From Certhia americana (taxonomy: Eukaryota > Chordata > Aves > Passeriformes > Certhiidae), in assembly GCA_018697195.1 (NCBI GenBank), contig CM031858.1, positions 83,157,410 to 83,221,409 of the forward strand: a stretch of 64,000 bases of DNA, read 5' to 3'. Made by a program: the position numbers and the translations under genes. How positions within the stretch are numbered: position 1 is the first letter of the stretch; every line of letters starts with the position of its first letter. The notes under the pieces are model-generated. The model was given only the letters and a program-made list of their open reading frames with translations, had not been told where the DNA came from and did no database searches. Positions 46,921-59,778 of this stretch are shown one piece after another.

Positions 46921-49401
46921 AGCCCACATGCTCTATTCTGATGCATGGATCCAGTATCTGGCAACATTTACAGCCCTAGTGAGTCCTGCTGCAAGTATAA
47001 TAGAATGATATCCATCCCTATGACTCACAGTGGGGCTGGTATACTGATTTCCTGCTGAATATTCAACATACTTATCAGCCTTAACTGAAATTGTCAATCA
47101 ACAGAAATGCTTAATGTTTCCTTCTCTCTAACACGTTCAGCCTTAGGCTCAGCAGGAGACTTCTGGGTTTTTTTTTATACTCTGCCTGTCCTAATCACAA
47201 CTTTTTCCCATTTAATGGAAGGTGATAGGGTGAAGCCAACATCCCAAGATCTGTGTTATCAGTGTATGCTTTGGATGGGAAAGAGAACAAACTGACTGCA
47301 AGAAGGAGGCTGTAGTAGGATATTAGCCTTTCCCAGCCTGAGACATGCAAAGTCCTTTAAAAGTGCACAATGTGCAGAGGTAAATGAAGGTACTTGCCCT
47401 TCTCTGGGAGCAGAGAAACACCAGCTAAGGCCAGATACTGGTGTGTTCATCTCATTGCAAGATGATTTTAAGCACTTTAAATCATCATCCACATACCCAG
47501 TGCGTCTGAATACCCTGCATGAGTCAGCAGTGAGTGGCCAGTTCAATTGTTCTTTGTATAGGGTATCCAAAAAGTGTCCTAGTTGGGTATTTAGACTGCA
47601 AAAGCTGTGATAGCTGTAGAAATGAAATGGGCGAGGGATGGATAAAACACCAAGAATGGAAGCTTTCATAAACAAGACGTGCACTTGCGTTTATATTGTG
47701 AAGGAGTAATAAAATTGTCTGAAATGAAAGCTTATTTGGCAAGAGGAAGTTATGAGGCTCATTACCTACAGATCATTAAAGATCCATCATTTAGGTCTTA
47801 AGTTCAGGTCATGCAATATTTCAAGAAGACAGAATACAACAGGGAAACAAAGCTTCATAATATTCATTAGATGTGCATAATTAAAAGAGCAAAGTGAATG
47901 AAACTATTATGGCTCACATTACAGCAGAAAAGGACTAATGTTTGACATCAGAGATTAGCTGGAAGGAGTCTAATTTACAGTTTACTTAAAATCATCCCTC
48001 AAGGCCTGATCCATTGTTCATTTAGAAACCTTTTATTCTAGTTGTGCAGAGAATAATTCTAGACATGGAGCATCTTTGTTGGCTCCAAGTTCCCTGTAAT
48101 CATGCCTGTGGCGCAAAAGGCAGAATAAAATTTTGAATTGCTGGATATCTTGTGCTTCCTGCATGCTACATTAGGGAGTTGAGCTTGTGTCAGAGACAGT
48201 TCTGAAGGCTACTTGTCCAGCCTGACTCATCCAAAGGGCACAATATTGCTATTTATCACTCTCAGAGATGAGGAAACAATAAATGTTGAATAAATTTTAA
48301 ATTATTTTACAAAAAAGTGAAATGATGACTACTAAGAAAACAGAATTGGGGTGGGGTTGATGGTACCTCTAGATAATTTGCTGGATTCAAGGCATTACTA
48401 TTTTTCTTTTATTTCTTTTTCATAAAAAGCATTTGAAAATTCTTATTGGATTGAAATGAACTTGAGTGAAATATAAAGGATTCAGTAATAAATATCCTAG
48501 TTTATATAAATATCTGTTCAGTATAAGAAGAAATCCTGACTAAATATAGTATAAAATGACTAGACCAATTTAGACAAGAATAAAAGTCAACAATTATGTG
48601 GAAAGTGTAAGCAACAACAGAAGAAGACATAAATCATGAAAAGAATTTAAGCAAAATACTGAGTGCTATAAAAAGAAGAATGCATTAGAGGAGAACTAAA
48701 ATTAAACCTATGGAAACTCATAGACAAGGCTATTTTTTTAGGTAAAAAAACCCTCAGAATTCACTGAAGAAAGAAATTAAAACATCAGAGGAGTGAATTA
48801 GAAAAAGAAGATGAAAGGAATGATAAAGCATAATTACATGGATGCTTCTCCCAGTGTATTTACTTGAGAGATCAGGAAAAATATGCCATATGACACTACT
48901 TGTGTATGCAGTCCAGTGAATGATTTTGTGACCAGTGAGGTGGAAGCATTTAGTAATTTAGCACATATGAAAGCTCTCAAGGCTCCAGAACTAAGATAGT
49001 ATTTCTTCTAAGATTTTATGAAGGAGGTCATGGAAAAAAAAAGTAGACAGGGCAGTGAAAAGCAGCATAGAACAATTTTTTGTCTACAGTGGGTTAAGAG
49101 AAAAAATTTACAGGGAAAACAGGCCAAATATTGGAGTTCATTTATTGTCCTTCTGCAGGTTAATAAGGTAGAATCTAATCAAGCATCATAATGGAGTTTT
49201 GTTTTAGTTAGGGTGTCTAGTGATTTTATAAGGAGACTGAACCCGTGGTTTGCATGTGAGAGTAAGGCTCTAATCTAGTCGTTATAGCAAAGCCTGAGGG
49301 TGGCTTTTTGGGGTCTCCTATTGAGAATATTCCACTGATAAAAATAAATACATTTTCAGAGGGCAAGAAAGGAGAAGAGATAGATTTAGTCAATATTCTG
49401 G
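46921..49401. other. Intergenic, no gene seen
   Basis: AT-rich sequence. It contains the longest open frame of the window (141 codons, minus strand, 47259-47684), which has no recognisable domain or homology and overlaps a second frame; I treat it as chance. The stretch 48280-49060 is notably A-rich. Confidence 0.55.
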
Positions 49402-49456
49402 CTTCATCCTGTCACAATAAAAAATCCTGACTTCATCCTGTCACAATAAAAAATCC
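49402..49456. repeat. 29-bp tandem duplication
   Basis: The unit beginning CTTCATCCTGTCACAATAAA occurs at 49402-49430 and again from 49431; 26 consecutive bases match exactly before the second copy diverges. This looks like a young replication-slippage duplication. Confidence 0.95.
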
Positions 49457-49881
49457 ATTTTCCGTATGGTTTGGTAAGTTTAAAAGATTGGTCAGAGCAG
49501 GAATGAAGAGGACAGAAAGACCCGTTCTTCTGATGAAAAGCATAGAGAGAGAAAGTAAAAGGAAAAAGCTGCATGATTTACTTGAGGGAGCAGAGCTGAT
49601 TCGCCCAACCTCTCATTCCTTGATCTTAGAAAATGTTTTCTCTTGCTCTCTGTGTACAAAGCACCTCCTCATGAGAGAGGATCTCTCTCTGCCCTATGTT
49701 GCTCCTGTTCATTGAATTGATGGAAAACTATAACTGTCCTTCACCACACTAGATTTTAAATCCTAAACATGCAAAACATTACCTCTGCTTTACATCAGCT
49801 GCTCATTATCCTGTGGCAAATTATACAAAAGAGAACAGGATCTGATCTGGCTTTATTTCTAGTGACTAATGAGCAAATACC

Positions 49882-50110
49882 CATGTTTCTCATGTTACTT
49901 GATGTCTCCAGATGGCCCTTTTAAGACTCCATAGTCTTCCTCCAGCTTCCAGAATTGTGGCAGCTATATACATTCTAACTGGAGTTTCAGGATCAAAAAG
50001 CACAGATATCACTTTGTCCTTAACCTTTGACCACCTAAAGTTTTTATTTTCAGGTAAATATTTTCTTGTCAGGTTGAAGCTGGCACCTTGTGATTTGTGA
50101 CTACGCACCC
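49882..50110. repeat. Unclassified repeat, left copy
   Basis: A segment starting CATGTTTCTCATGTTACTTG and ending GATTTGTGACTACGCACCC. A diverged second copy in the same orientation lies at 52421-52670. Shared strings include TTGATGTCTCCAGATG, ACTCCATAGTCTTCCTCCA, GGAGTTTCAGGA, TTTTCTTG-CAGGTTGAA and TTTGTGACTAC. The minus strand of this copy is open for most of its length (95 codons, 49890-50177), but the other copy has stops. The family is not recognised. Confidence 0.75.
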
Positions 50111-52420
50111 TCACTGGTGAAACAGAACAAGCTGTTTTACAGAGGAATTTCTTCAGCTCTGTCCAATATGTCTGCATATACTTTAGTTAATTTAATTTTT
50201 ACATGTGTAGAGTGCAATTAAGAAAATACAACATTATCCTATACATATAATTGAGACCAGACAGTCATATATCCATTTTCCTTTCTTACTTCTATATGCT
50301 TCCATGTTCATTCAGTTGGGTAAATGTATTATTGAGACAATGTGTTGGAAACTTTCAGGTTTTCATCCAATTTTTTAACATAGTAACCTGGGAGTTATAC
50401 TGGAGCAAGAAAGAATGTAGTCTAAATATCAAATCCCAGACTGAATTTGCAGGTCAAACAGCTTTGTGTAATCACATTTTTAATTCAAATTAACACAGAT
50501 TTTTTCATGACTTGAACGATAATGCGCAGTTATGGTTTTTTATGTGGGCATTCACAGGCAAAATTTACCACCTTCCATAGCAAAAGTGAGAAGGAATAAA
50601 TGTTAAAGGGGACCTAAGACTCTAAATTGCTTAATTTTGTATATGAGTTCCATTTTTTAAAATAAGGCCTGATCTTCTGCCTTTTATTTTTCTTGTATCC
50701 TGGGAGTTCAAAGATGACTGTGAGAAAGTGGGATATTGCAAATATTCATACAGTATCTTTCTTTTAGGGACTGTGACATTTCATTATGGGCTGGCAAGAC
50801 CTGCAGTAATACATACTGCAGCTCAAATGAGGTCCCCTTAAGTTCATATAAAAGTGGTAAATATTTTCCAGGCCCTGTGTCTGAGATTGTCAGAATTTAA
50901 CAAATGTTTCCTTGAGCAAGAGGCCAAGTGGGACATTGAACTGTGCCAACAACCTAACTTTATGTACAGCTTTAAACCTCTAGACACAATGGTCATGTAT
51001 TTTCTCCCAAGGCAAAGCAGCATTATTTTATAGGTGTATGTCTTTTAACATTATAAAACTGATTTATAAATTTCAATATTAAGCAAAGCAGTGCTTTCAA
51101 GTGAATTGATCTTGAAATAAGCAAATATGTTGTCATTTAACCATATGCTTAATGGTATGCTACTTATAATTGTAATGATTGTTTGCCAAGCATAGTTTCA
51201 AATAAAGAAAGAAATGCACAGATGGTTTTCTTATTTAAGTGCATTAAAATGCATACAGAATGTTTAAAAATGCAAATCCTTTAAATCAACTACTTGACAA
51301 AATCAGGCTTTGTTCCAAGTTGTTGTAATGGACTCTCTTGCATATAAATAAAATACTGTATTATAGAAAGAGAGAGAATAAGTCATCTGTAGAACAGCAG
51401 TCAAGAACTGAGTCTGAAAAAGGTGAAAACACAGGGCTTTTATAATACTGAGGAGTTAGAAGAGTTGGAGAAATAAATTGTCTGCAGTTATTTCTGTGGG
51501 TGATTGTACAGTAGGAGCAAGATTATGTTGATGCATTCGCCTCGTTGTAGTGACTTAGAGGGAATTTACTCCTTTTAATACCTCAGAGTCAAAAGCCAAC
51601 ATTGCATTGGTTTGATTTATAGCATTGTTAGTACAGTTTATATTTCAATGCTCCCTCTTAATCCTCCCATTCATAGTGTTCTACCAATTTCTCTTGGCTT
51701 CCAGGGTTGTCTTCAGAAACATTTTTTTAAAAGAATAGATGTTAAACCAATGCTAACTGTGGTTTATGATGATCAAAACACAGAAATCCAAGGGTATATG
51801 GGTAGCTGGCCCTGTGATGGAAAGCTTGGAACTTACTGTTCTGGAGTTATTATTTTTCTTTGAAATTCAAAAGGGCATCACGATTGTATCAAAATCTCAG
51901 TAACTATGAATGGCAGATGAAAGGAAGATTTAAGGAAGCCTATAAAAAAAGGACTCAGGAAAAATTTGAGAAAATAATAAGTGGTGGGATGATTGTTTGA
52001 ATCCCTTCTTTCCTATGATTGTAGAAGTTTAAATTCATCTAGGAAAACTAAAGAGCAAGTCAGGAAGTACTGGTGGAGTCAAACTAAAAAGAGGATGTGG
52101 GTTATAGTTTGGTGTTTCAAGTGAATGAGAGGCTTGACACAAAGTGCTTGCAGTCATGGTGTGGAGGAAGGATGGATTATTTGCTAGCTCAGTGGCCTGG
52201 CTGTATGCTGTATGAGGTTGCATTTTAGAAGATTTTGGATTCATTTTCTTTTTTTTTTTTTTTTTTTTTTAATGCTTCAGTAACCAGAATATTGAAGACA
52301 ATTATTCAGGAAATGCTAGTACACCTCAAGGTGTCTCAGGGAGACTAATGAATATTCGTTACAGGTATTGCAAACTCCAAGAAGCAGAACAATATCAGAA
52401 ATACATGCAGTGAGGACAGA
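50111..52420. other. Intergenic, no gene seen
   Basis: AT-rich DNA between the two copies of the unclassified repeat. No retroviral or transposase frame was found in it. A 22-nt T run lies at 52249-52270. Confidence 0.6.
52249..52270. repeat. Poly-T tract
   Basis: Twenty-two consecutive T, about 150 bp left of the second unclassified repeat copy. Confidence 0.9.
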
Positions 52421-52670
52421 CATGTTGCTCATGTTATTTGATGTCTCCAGATGACCTTTTCAAAACTCCATAGTCTTCCTCCACCTTTCAGGATTGCGGC
52501 AGGAAATGGACTTTTCAAGGGGAGTTTCAGGACCAAAAAATTTGGATTTATCACTTTCTTTCACTCCTTGGCCGCCTAGTGTTTTCATTTTCACATACAC
52601 ATTTTCTTGCCAGGTTGAAACTGGTTGTTTTTGAAGCTTGTGGTTTGTGACTACACACCCTTTTACATCA
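52421..52670. repeat. Unclassified repeat, right copy
   Basis: A segment starting CATGTTGCTCATGTTATTTG and ending TTTGTGACTACACACCC, homologous to 49882-50110 with several small indels and many substitutions, in direct orientation. It lies about 100 bp left of a solo LTR. The level of divergence suggests either an old duplication or two independent insertions of one family. Confidence 0.75.
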
Positions 52671-52768
52671 AAGACTATTTTTTAATATAAAAGAGATGAA
52701 ACAGATGAAATCTATCTAACCTCAGCTGCTAGTCTTCCAGTTGGACCATTTTGATCCTTGAGATTTTT

Positions 52769-53381
52769 GTGTTTGTACTGGTTTGAGCCAGCATAGAGTT
52801 GATTTTCTTTGCAGTGGTTGGGATGGTGTTATGTTTTGGATATTTTGCTGAACGCAGGGTTGATTATAAAGAGATGTTTTTGTTGTTGCTGACCAGGGCT
52901 TAGACAGAGCCAAGGCCTTTTCTGCTTCTTGTACTGACACACTGTTGAGGGGGCTGGGGCTGCATGGGAGGCTGGGAGGAGCCAGTGCCAGAGCCAGTGA
53001 CCCAAACTGACCAAAGGGATACTGCAGATCATTTGACATCATGCTCAGTACATAAAGTGAGGGGAAAAGGGAGGAAACGAGGACCTTTGGAGTGATCTTG
53101 TCTTCCTAAGTAAGCCTTACATGTGCTGTTATCCTGGAGATGATTGAACACCCGCCTATCCATGGGAAAGAGTGAATTAATTCCTTGGTTTGTTTTGCTT
53201 GTGTGTGCAGACTTTGCTGTTCCCATTAAGCTGTTAGCTATCTGCAGTTATCTGTCATTTCACTGTCATTATCTCAACCCACGAGTTCTCAAACTTTTCC
53301 CTTTCTGATTCTCTCCACAATCCCACTGGTATGGGAGTGTGAGTGAGCACCTGAGTGAGCCTAGAATTGAACAACAGTGTT
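52769..53381. repeat. 5-bp target-site duplication GTGTT
   Basis: GTGTT lies at 52769-52773 and at 53377-53381, directly outside the LTR ends. The base after both copies is also T, so a 6-bp duplication GTGTTT sharing the first LTR base is an alternative reading. Confidence 0.75.
52774..53376 (+). mobile_element. Solo ERV LTR, plus strand
   Basis: A 603-bp LTR beginning TGTACTGGTTTGAGCCAGCA and ending ATTGAACAACA, bounded by GTGTT duplications. Its internal order matches a widespread avian LTR group: AGAGTTGATTTTCTTTGCAG, GTTATGTTTTGGAT, AAGGCCTTTTCTGCTTCTTG, GGGAGGCTGGGAGGAGCC, ACCCAAACTGACCAAAGGGA, a CATCATGCTCAGTACATAAA segment holding the TATA-like box (about 53049-53058), TCCTGGAGATGATTGAACAC, and TATCTCAACCCACGAG near the 3' end. 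Class is uncertain: the duplication length reads as five or six. No retroviral genes adjoin it. Confidence 0.9.
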
Positions 53382-56300
53382 TTAGCTTGTGACCAAAATA
53401 ACATTTGGTGTCACCATTTAGTTCTTCTGCAACCCTTATAGATAATATTATTTGCCTAAATATATGAGACCTGAGACTAAAAAAAGCATGCTTGATGTTT
53501 CTTTTAGTGACTCCTTAATGGGAGTTTCTTATATAATCAGTAAAATTAAAATATAAATCTCTGGCAGGATCATTGTTGAATCATTGCTGTTCGTATTTAA
53601 TCCTAAATAAGAAACAAATAATGTTGTACAAAGCTAATATTAGGATGGTTTTTTTTAAAAGAATGAGTAGATTTTAATAACTTTCTTCTGAGTCATAAAG
53701 TCTTCAGAGGATCAAATTTACTTTATATATTTCAAAGATCTGAGCTATTGTATGGAAATCCCAATAGTGTAATAAACACTTTTTTTGCTAAATGAGGTGT
53801 ACGTTAAATAGGCTCAGGAAGAGTGAAGACAAGTACAGTCACTTGGTTCTATATTCCTGTTTTCTTGCTTTTAGTGATAATAAATTAATTTTGGTACAAA
53901 TTAAAGTGATATTTATTTCTGACTGGTTTATTTTTCACCCTCTTTGCTGTCATGGACTAAGTTTCAGAGGGATAGAAACAGATCAAAATCTCAACAGAAT
54001 AAGACTTTGTTAAAAAAAATTACCCATGCCAGAGTTGTAAAAATTTATTTCCTTTCCCATTGTGGGCACTTCTGTTCCTTCCGGGACCAAGTTTTTGTTT
54101 ATAATATGTAGCATGTATATTTGCAGTCATACTTGAATTTGAGCTTAAAAGCAGACTTCATATGGTTTAACTTTTTATTCCTTCATGTTTGGGCCATATA
54201 TGATAAGCAGAGGCAATACCCTCCATGAGGGAAATGATCAAGGACATTTAAAAAGTACCTAATTATAAATAAAATACTACTCAAAGCACAATTGGAAAAA
54301 ATAGCTCTACTAGACTGTACCAAATGATCATGTCCCTCTGTTCTCTGTTTCTAACAGTGGTCATGAGCACCTCATAGAGGAAAAGTATGATTACTTAGGC
54401 ATGTTTCATTTAATAGTCATCTTACCTCATTGTAATCTGTATCTATACAGTAGCTATTAATAATTTATTTCTGTGAACCTGAGCTTGCAAATTCTCTATC
54501 TAATATCCTGTTGCATGAAGCATTTCATCTTTCTGTAGGATTTGAACCTGTATTCTAGCTTGCTTTCAGTTCTTGTCCTTGAGAGGGCACAGAACTGGGG
54601 GCACAGTTGTCTCATCCTATAGCATGATTCCTATCTCTTCTGATTGCACAAAACTCTGTTGTTACTTGTCCAATTTAAAAAGTCTCAATTTACTTCCTCA
54701 TCCACCAGACACTCTGTATCTTGTAGCCCTTCTCTGAACCTTCTCATTTTAACCTCAGATGTGAGTGTATGTATAAAGCAGCACAAAGATGCTCTCCATT
54801 CTTGAGTCATAATAGGAACAGCCTTTTAAAAATACAGGGCTCCATCACTAGTGCAGACACTCTCTCAATTTTCTTGTACTTTGATTATTTCTGAGTGACA
54901 GTGTTTTTGTTCCACCAGGTTTCCAGCATGCTTATCATCCTCAGCTTTCCTTTTCTGCTGTCTTATTTCCTAGGTTTTTAGCAATGCTGTAATTTGGTCC
55001 CCTTAGCATCCCATTTAAATGGCACTCTGTCATTTCTTAGGATTTCATAGGATTCTTTCTTATCCTTCACAAGTCATACAATTTGTATGGTTTTCTGTGT
55101 AAAAGACACACTCCTTTTATGCATCTCAGCTTTTCCCCATCTTCAGTTTAAAAGTTCACTTATAATATTTTTGTCTTTAAAGGCCAGTAGTCCAGTTCAC
55201 TTAGAGATCAAATTAAATACATTCTTCCTCTTTGGCCTTCTGCTACTCCAGAAGCATTCTACCTGAATCACTGGTGGGCAATTAATATCTAGTATTAATC
55301 TCTTAATATGTTTAAACCAAAATCAGGAAAAAATGGTTTTATAATATAGCAGAATACAGAAATTTGATACTACTTTTTAAAATGTTGTTACTAGTTTTTA
55401 GATATTTTGGATAATATTTCAGACTTAAATGAGAAAATTAACATATCTTTTATCTAACTAGTTCTAAACAGTTGTGGCAATTTTTCAGTGAGATCAAGAC
55501 TGAAGCTAACTACAAACTCAATTATCTCAAAAAATAGTCAAGAACGCTAGGCTGTAAAAGATTCACTATTGTATTTACATATAGGATAACGTTGTTCTCA
55601 TGAATCATCCAAATAATATATTAAAAGTTATGTCTTTTGAAGAAATATAGGTTCTGACTATAAGAAGAAGTATTTTAATTGTAGTCACTTCTGGAAATAT
55701 TGAAATGCAATTTCAGCAAACTGATACTGAATAGCCTTCTTTTTATGGGAGAAGCCCATCTTACATGAATGCTCGTGGAAGGTCACCCAATTTAACAATG
55801 TGCTAGAGTTTACAGAAAGTGTCAACCAAATGTTGTCCTCACCCATTTAAAGGCAATAGTTTTTCCCTTGCTTAATGAATTTGCAAAGCTATGTTGTGAA
55901 AAATGAATGGCTAGTCTTTTGCCTTAAAAAGAGACAAACAAAAGCCCCCCCAAAAAACCAAAGCTGAAACTGAACCAGGTTTCAACATTTCTTTCCCCAT
56001 AAAAGTATTGTTAATTGAATTATTTTCATTGTCTAATCAAATTAGTACCAGGAAATTAGTTTTTTTGAGGCTATAGTAGACAGAGAGAAAAAACAATCTA
56101 CTCATGACTTAAGTTAGGAATTGAACATTGTTTGATTTTCCCACTCAAGGCTACTGCTCTGGTGTACAGACTGAAATTGAATGTTGATGTAAGATGTATA
56201 AAGCCAATAGTAGCACTACATTCACAGAAGTTTTTTCTGATTGAGCTTCATGAGATTTTCTCAAGTGTTGTTTGCCCTTTGATCTGTATCTGCACTAATG

Positions 56301-59300
56301 ACAGCAATATTTGGACCAAAAAAATGACTGGATATGAAGAGCGTTTGAAGTCAGAAAATATTATTTTGTATGTGGAATGAACATTTCTCAGTAAGGAAAT
56401 TAATTGGTGGGAGTTAATAAACAAGGAAACCAATAAAAAGGATTTATTTTTGATTTTCAAAGGAGAGTTGTAATTAAAATAGATAATCTTTAATTTTTGT
56501 TATAGAATTACAATGAAAACAAATAATCTTTACTTCCATCAGATGAGATTTATTAATATCTTGTTATATTACTGCATTCTAATTTCTCTAGCAATTATAT
56601 TCTCTTATCTTTCCTTCATTATGCTCTAGAAATTATTCAGGAGCAATCTACAGGATTGTTCCCAGGTAAACAATACATGCTCTCTGCTTTTTTTTTCTTT
56701 TTTTAATAATTAATATAAAATCATGTAAGCATATAAATGAAAATTAACACTGCATCTAACCATTCTTTGCATCACATGGTGATACTCTTAGAGAAACCAA
56801 TAAAAATGTTACAGTACAAATGTAAGGTACAATATAAAATACACAAAAATTCTGAAAAAAAATATAGGATCTAAACTGATATATAGTAAAAATTTACATT
56901 ATTTCTATCCACTTTGGGTAGTTCTTATAACACCAACTTTTTATCCTTCTCTTGACCAGACTTGCAAGGAACTCACTTGTCTTTTTTTTTCAGAGTTGTG
57001 AAATCTGAAAATCTGCAGCATGGCCCTACTCTTCAGTACTACAAAATCGTAGATCATTTTTTCTGAGAATGCAAAATGTGAAATATTTTGTTTCTTTTTA
57101 ATTTTAATTTATTATACTTTGATATCAAGTGTCCTTGAATCAAGCTTCATTTCCCATTTTGTTACAGAGGTAGACAACTGGAAAAACGAATTGTAAAAAA
57201 CCTGTGTAGTTTGTATATATTATATTGCTTTTTGCACAAGAGATGATAGGAGCATAATTATAATACTCCTTGCAATAATTGTTTGGAATAAAAATTTAAA
57301 ATTATTGTAGTTTTGATTAAATATTTTTTCTCTCTCTCCTTAGAAAAATAGACACATTTTCCCTTACCTCAAACTATTCACCCATTTCCCTTCAGATTTC
57401 TTTTTGGCTTTGCTATTCAGTAGGTATATGACAGAAGATCATATAGCTCACCTATAATATTACTATAAAATCTACTTGCCATTTCTCAGCAATAATATTG
57501 GAAAAAGGATATAATTATACAATGAAAACTAAGATGTTATTAAAGGTAGAAAGCCCTTTCATAGAGCTCCACTGCTTGCTGAAATCATAAAAATAAAAAC
57601 TATATTTCCTGTTAAAGTATTCTGTTCTATGAGCTGTATATAAAATAATTGGTTTGTTGATTCAGGCCCATGAAATCTAAAATATTTTTAGTGCTTGCAT
57701 AAGTGATAACATTATAAGAATCATAAAAGATTTCTATTTTTTAAAGAGGAAGAACAGAGATGTGGTTGCTATTACTCGTTCTGCAGTTTTGGTGGGAAAA
57801 CATACTTTTAGATTAAAGAAATCTTGACTTTCCACCATAGTAACCTGAAAACGGGAGCTAGGCTTTAATAGAAATATTCACATGCCATGGCAAATTACTT
57901 AATTTAAAGCATATCTCTTGAATTAGACCTGCCCATTGGTGACTAACTAGAGTATTTTATGAATGGGAGTTAGTGACCTGTGAGTTTAGAGCACAGTGTC
58001 ATATTATTTGATTTCTGGAAGTTGAGTCAATAATCAAGGTCCTGTTGTATTTACAACTGATTGAGAGTTTTTCTTTGTGTAAAATGTACAGATGTTTCTT
58101 CTTTTTCCAGATGAAAGAGCCAGACTTCTTTTACAGAGACTTGAAGGGACTGGAAGTCAGGAGAGAAAAAAATGCATATCCGAAACTGAAATTTTAGTAC
58201 AAGACTTTAAATTCACTAAGAGAGCTATTAGACAGGATCTTTGTTGCTGCCCCCGGCAAAAATATTTTTTTCATCAATAGAAAACTTCTAATAGACCGTG
58301 CCTCTGTGGCTTGGAAATGCTCAAGGTACAGCCCCTAGTCACGTGAAGTCTATACAGCACAAGGCAGCTCAGGTCCCATTAACTGGAAAACCCCCATTAA
58401 CGCAGACTGGCTTAAACAGTTGATAGGTTATTAGATCTACCAGATCACAGATCTATTTAAACTATTTTGTCATGGATGGACTGCTATAGTGACATCGATC
58501 AGTCCAAAATTAGTGTCTCAGTATCCTGCTGTCACATGATGGTCACAAGTGTGACCATCATGAGAACCTAAGAACAAACATGCATCTCAGATGCTTCACT
58601 GTTTGTCTCTTCTTACTGAACAGTTTAAAAATTCAAAAACCTTAAAATATGTTTTAAATAGCCACTCCTACTCCATAAGGTATGCTTCCCTTATATTGCT
58701 TCAACTGAGTTTATTTCATAAATAATACACAAAGTTCTTCCACAAAGAACAGTCTTTCCATCAATATAAATGATTTTTCCCTGGGCTGTATTTCTACCAA
58801 ATGTATATCTTACATCTGAAAGAAGCAGATATCCATGAGGTTTTTGCTCATTTCTGAGAAAAATGAATGTCAGCTACCCCTGGATGATGGACAACTGTGT
58901 AGGTAAAGCACTGGTAAAACACTAGCAAAGAACATATTGCAAAAAAACCTGAGAATTAGAATAATTTGCTTGGGCATTTACACTGCTTTGCTCCTCTGTA
59001 GTTTCAAAGGCAGGTGAGCCATACCTGTGTTTAACAGTAGAGAAGTGGAGTCAGCATAAAGAAATCCCTTGCACAAAAATCTCACCAGGCTGATATAGAC
59101 TGGCACAGCTGTGGGATGGCCCTAGTGACAAGACCTCTGTTCATCAGAGATGATGTCCCCATGGTCACTTGAGAAGTGTAGCACAGAATCCTGTCATGAA
59201 ACAGAGAAAACCTCTTGTTTCCTCACCTGATAATCTGCTTTTGAACTAAAGAAGGGCATTGCCAACAGTTCTTTATTTGAAAGGCATTTTAACATGGTAT

Positions 59301-59778
59301 GCATGTATTTCTTTAGTAGAGATGTGTAAAGAGGTTATTGAAATATACAGAGAAAAGTTTGTACAAAAGACCAGTAAGTAATGAAAATAGGTATAATGGA
59401 GATGATACTGAATCACAAAATCACTGTTTCTGATAACGAGATGCCAGTGCCACAGAGTTGAAACTTCCATTTTGGTCTGATAGGAAAATGAAAGTGAGGA
59501 AGTAAAAGAAACCCAGTCTATTGGAAAAGAAAGCAAAATGTTAAGGTAACTGAACAAATGATTACAGAAGAAAAAAATTACTTATTTAGTTCTGCCAAGC
59601 TGAGGGTTCTCCTCCCTGGTAACATAACGTTTTATAAGGAGCAAATGACAGAAGCAAGCCAAGGCTGAAATAGTTTTATACATAATTGTTTCTTGGAGCA
59701 ATAACCAAACCTATTAAGCAGTAAACTGAGGTGGGGGGTTGGGGGGAATGTATGTGGAAAGAGGAAATTCTACTGGGC
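53382..59778. other. Intergenic, no gene seen
   Basis: Strongly AT-rich sequence. Around 54530-54850 a less AT-rich block contains TAGCCCTTCTCTGAACCTTC, which resembles a string in old antisense CR1/L3-type elements, but the rest does not align convincingly by eye. A perfect 13-bp-arm inverted repeat lies at 58535-58562. No gene is supported. Confidence 0.5.
58535..58562. other. Perfect inverted repeat, 13-bp arms
   Basis: CATGATGGTCACA and TGTGACCATCATG are perfect reverse complements separated by AG. The centre contains GGTCA and TGACC half-sites six bases apart. The classical oestrogen response element has a three-base spacer, so this is not a standard site. No transposon-like flanks were found. 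Confidence 0.9.

Noticed and set aside
47259..47684. Longest open frame of the window (141 codons, minus strand)
   Set aside because: No recognisable domain, signal or repeat pattern, no splice-site context, and an overlapping frame of similar quality. A frame of this length is expected by chance in 64 kb scanned in six frames.
54530..54850. Possible old antisense CR1
   Set aside because: One good string (CCCTTCTCTGAACCTTC) but the flanking sequence does not keep the expected order, so it is left as a mention within the intergenic entry.
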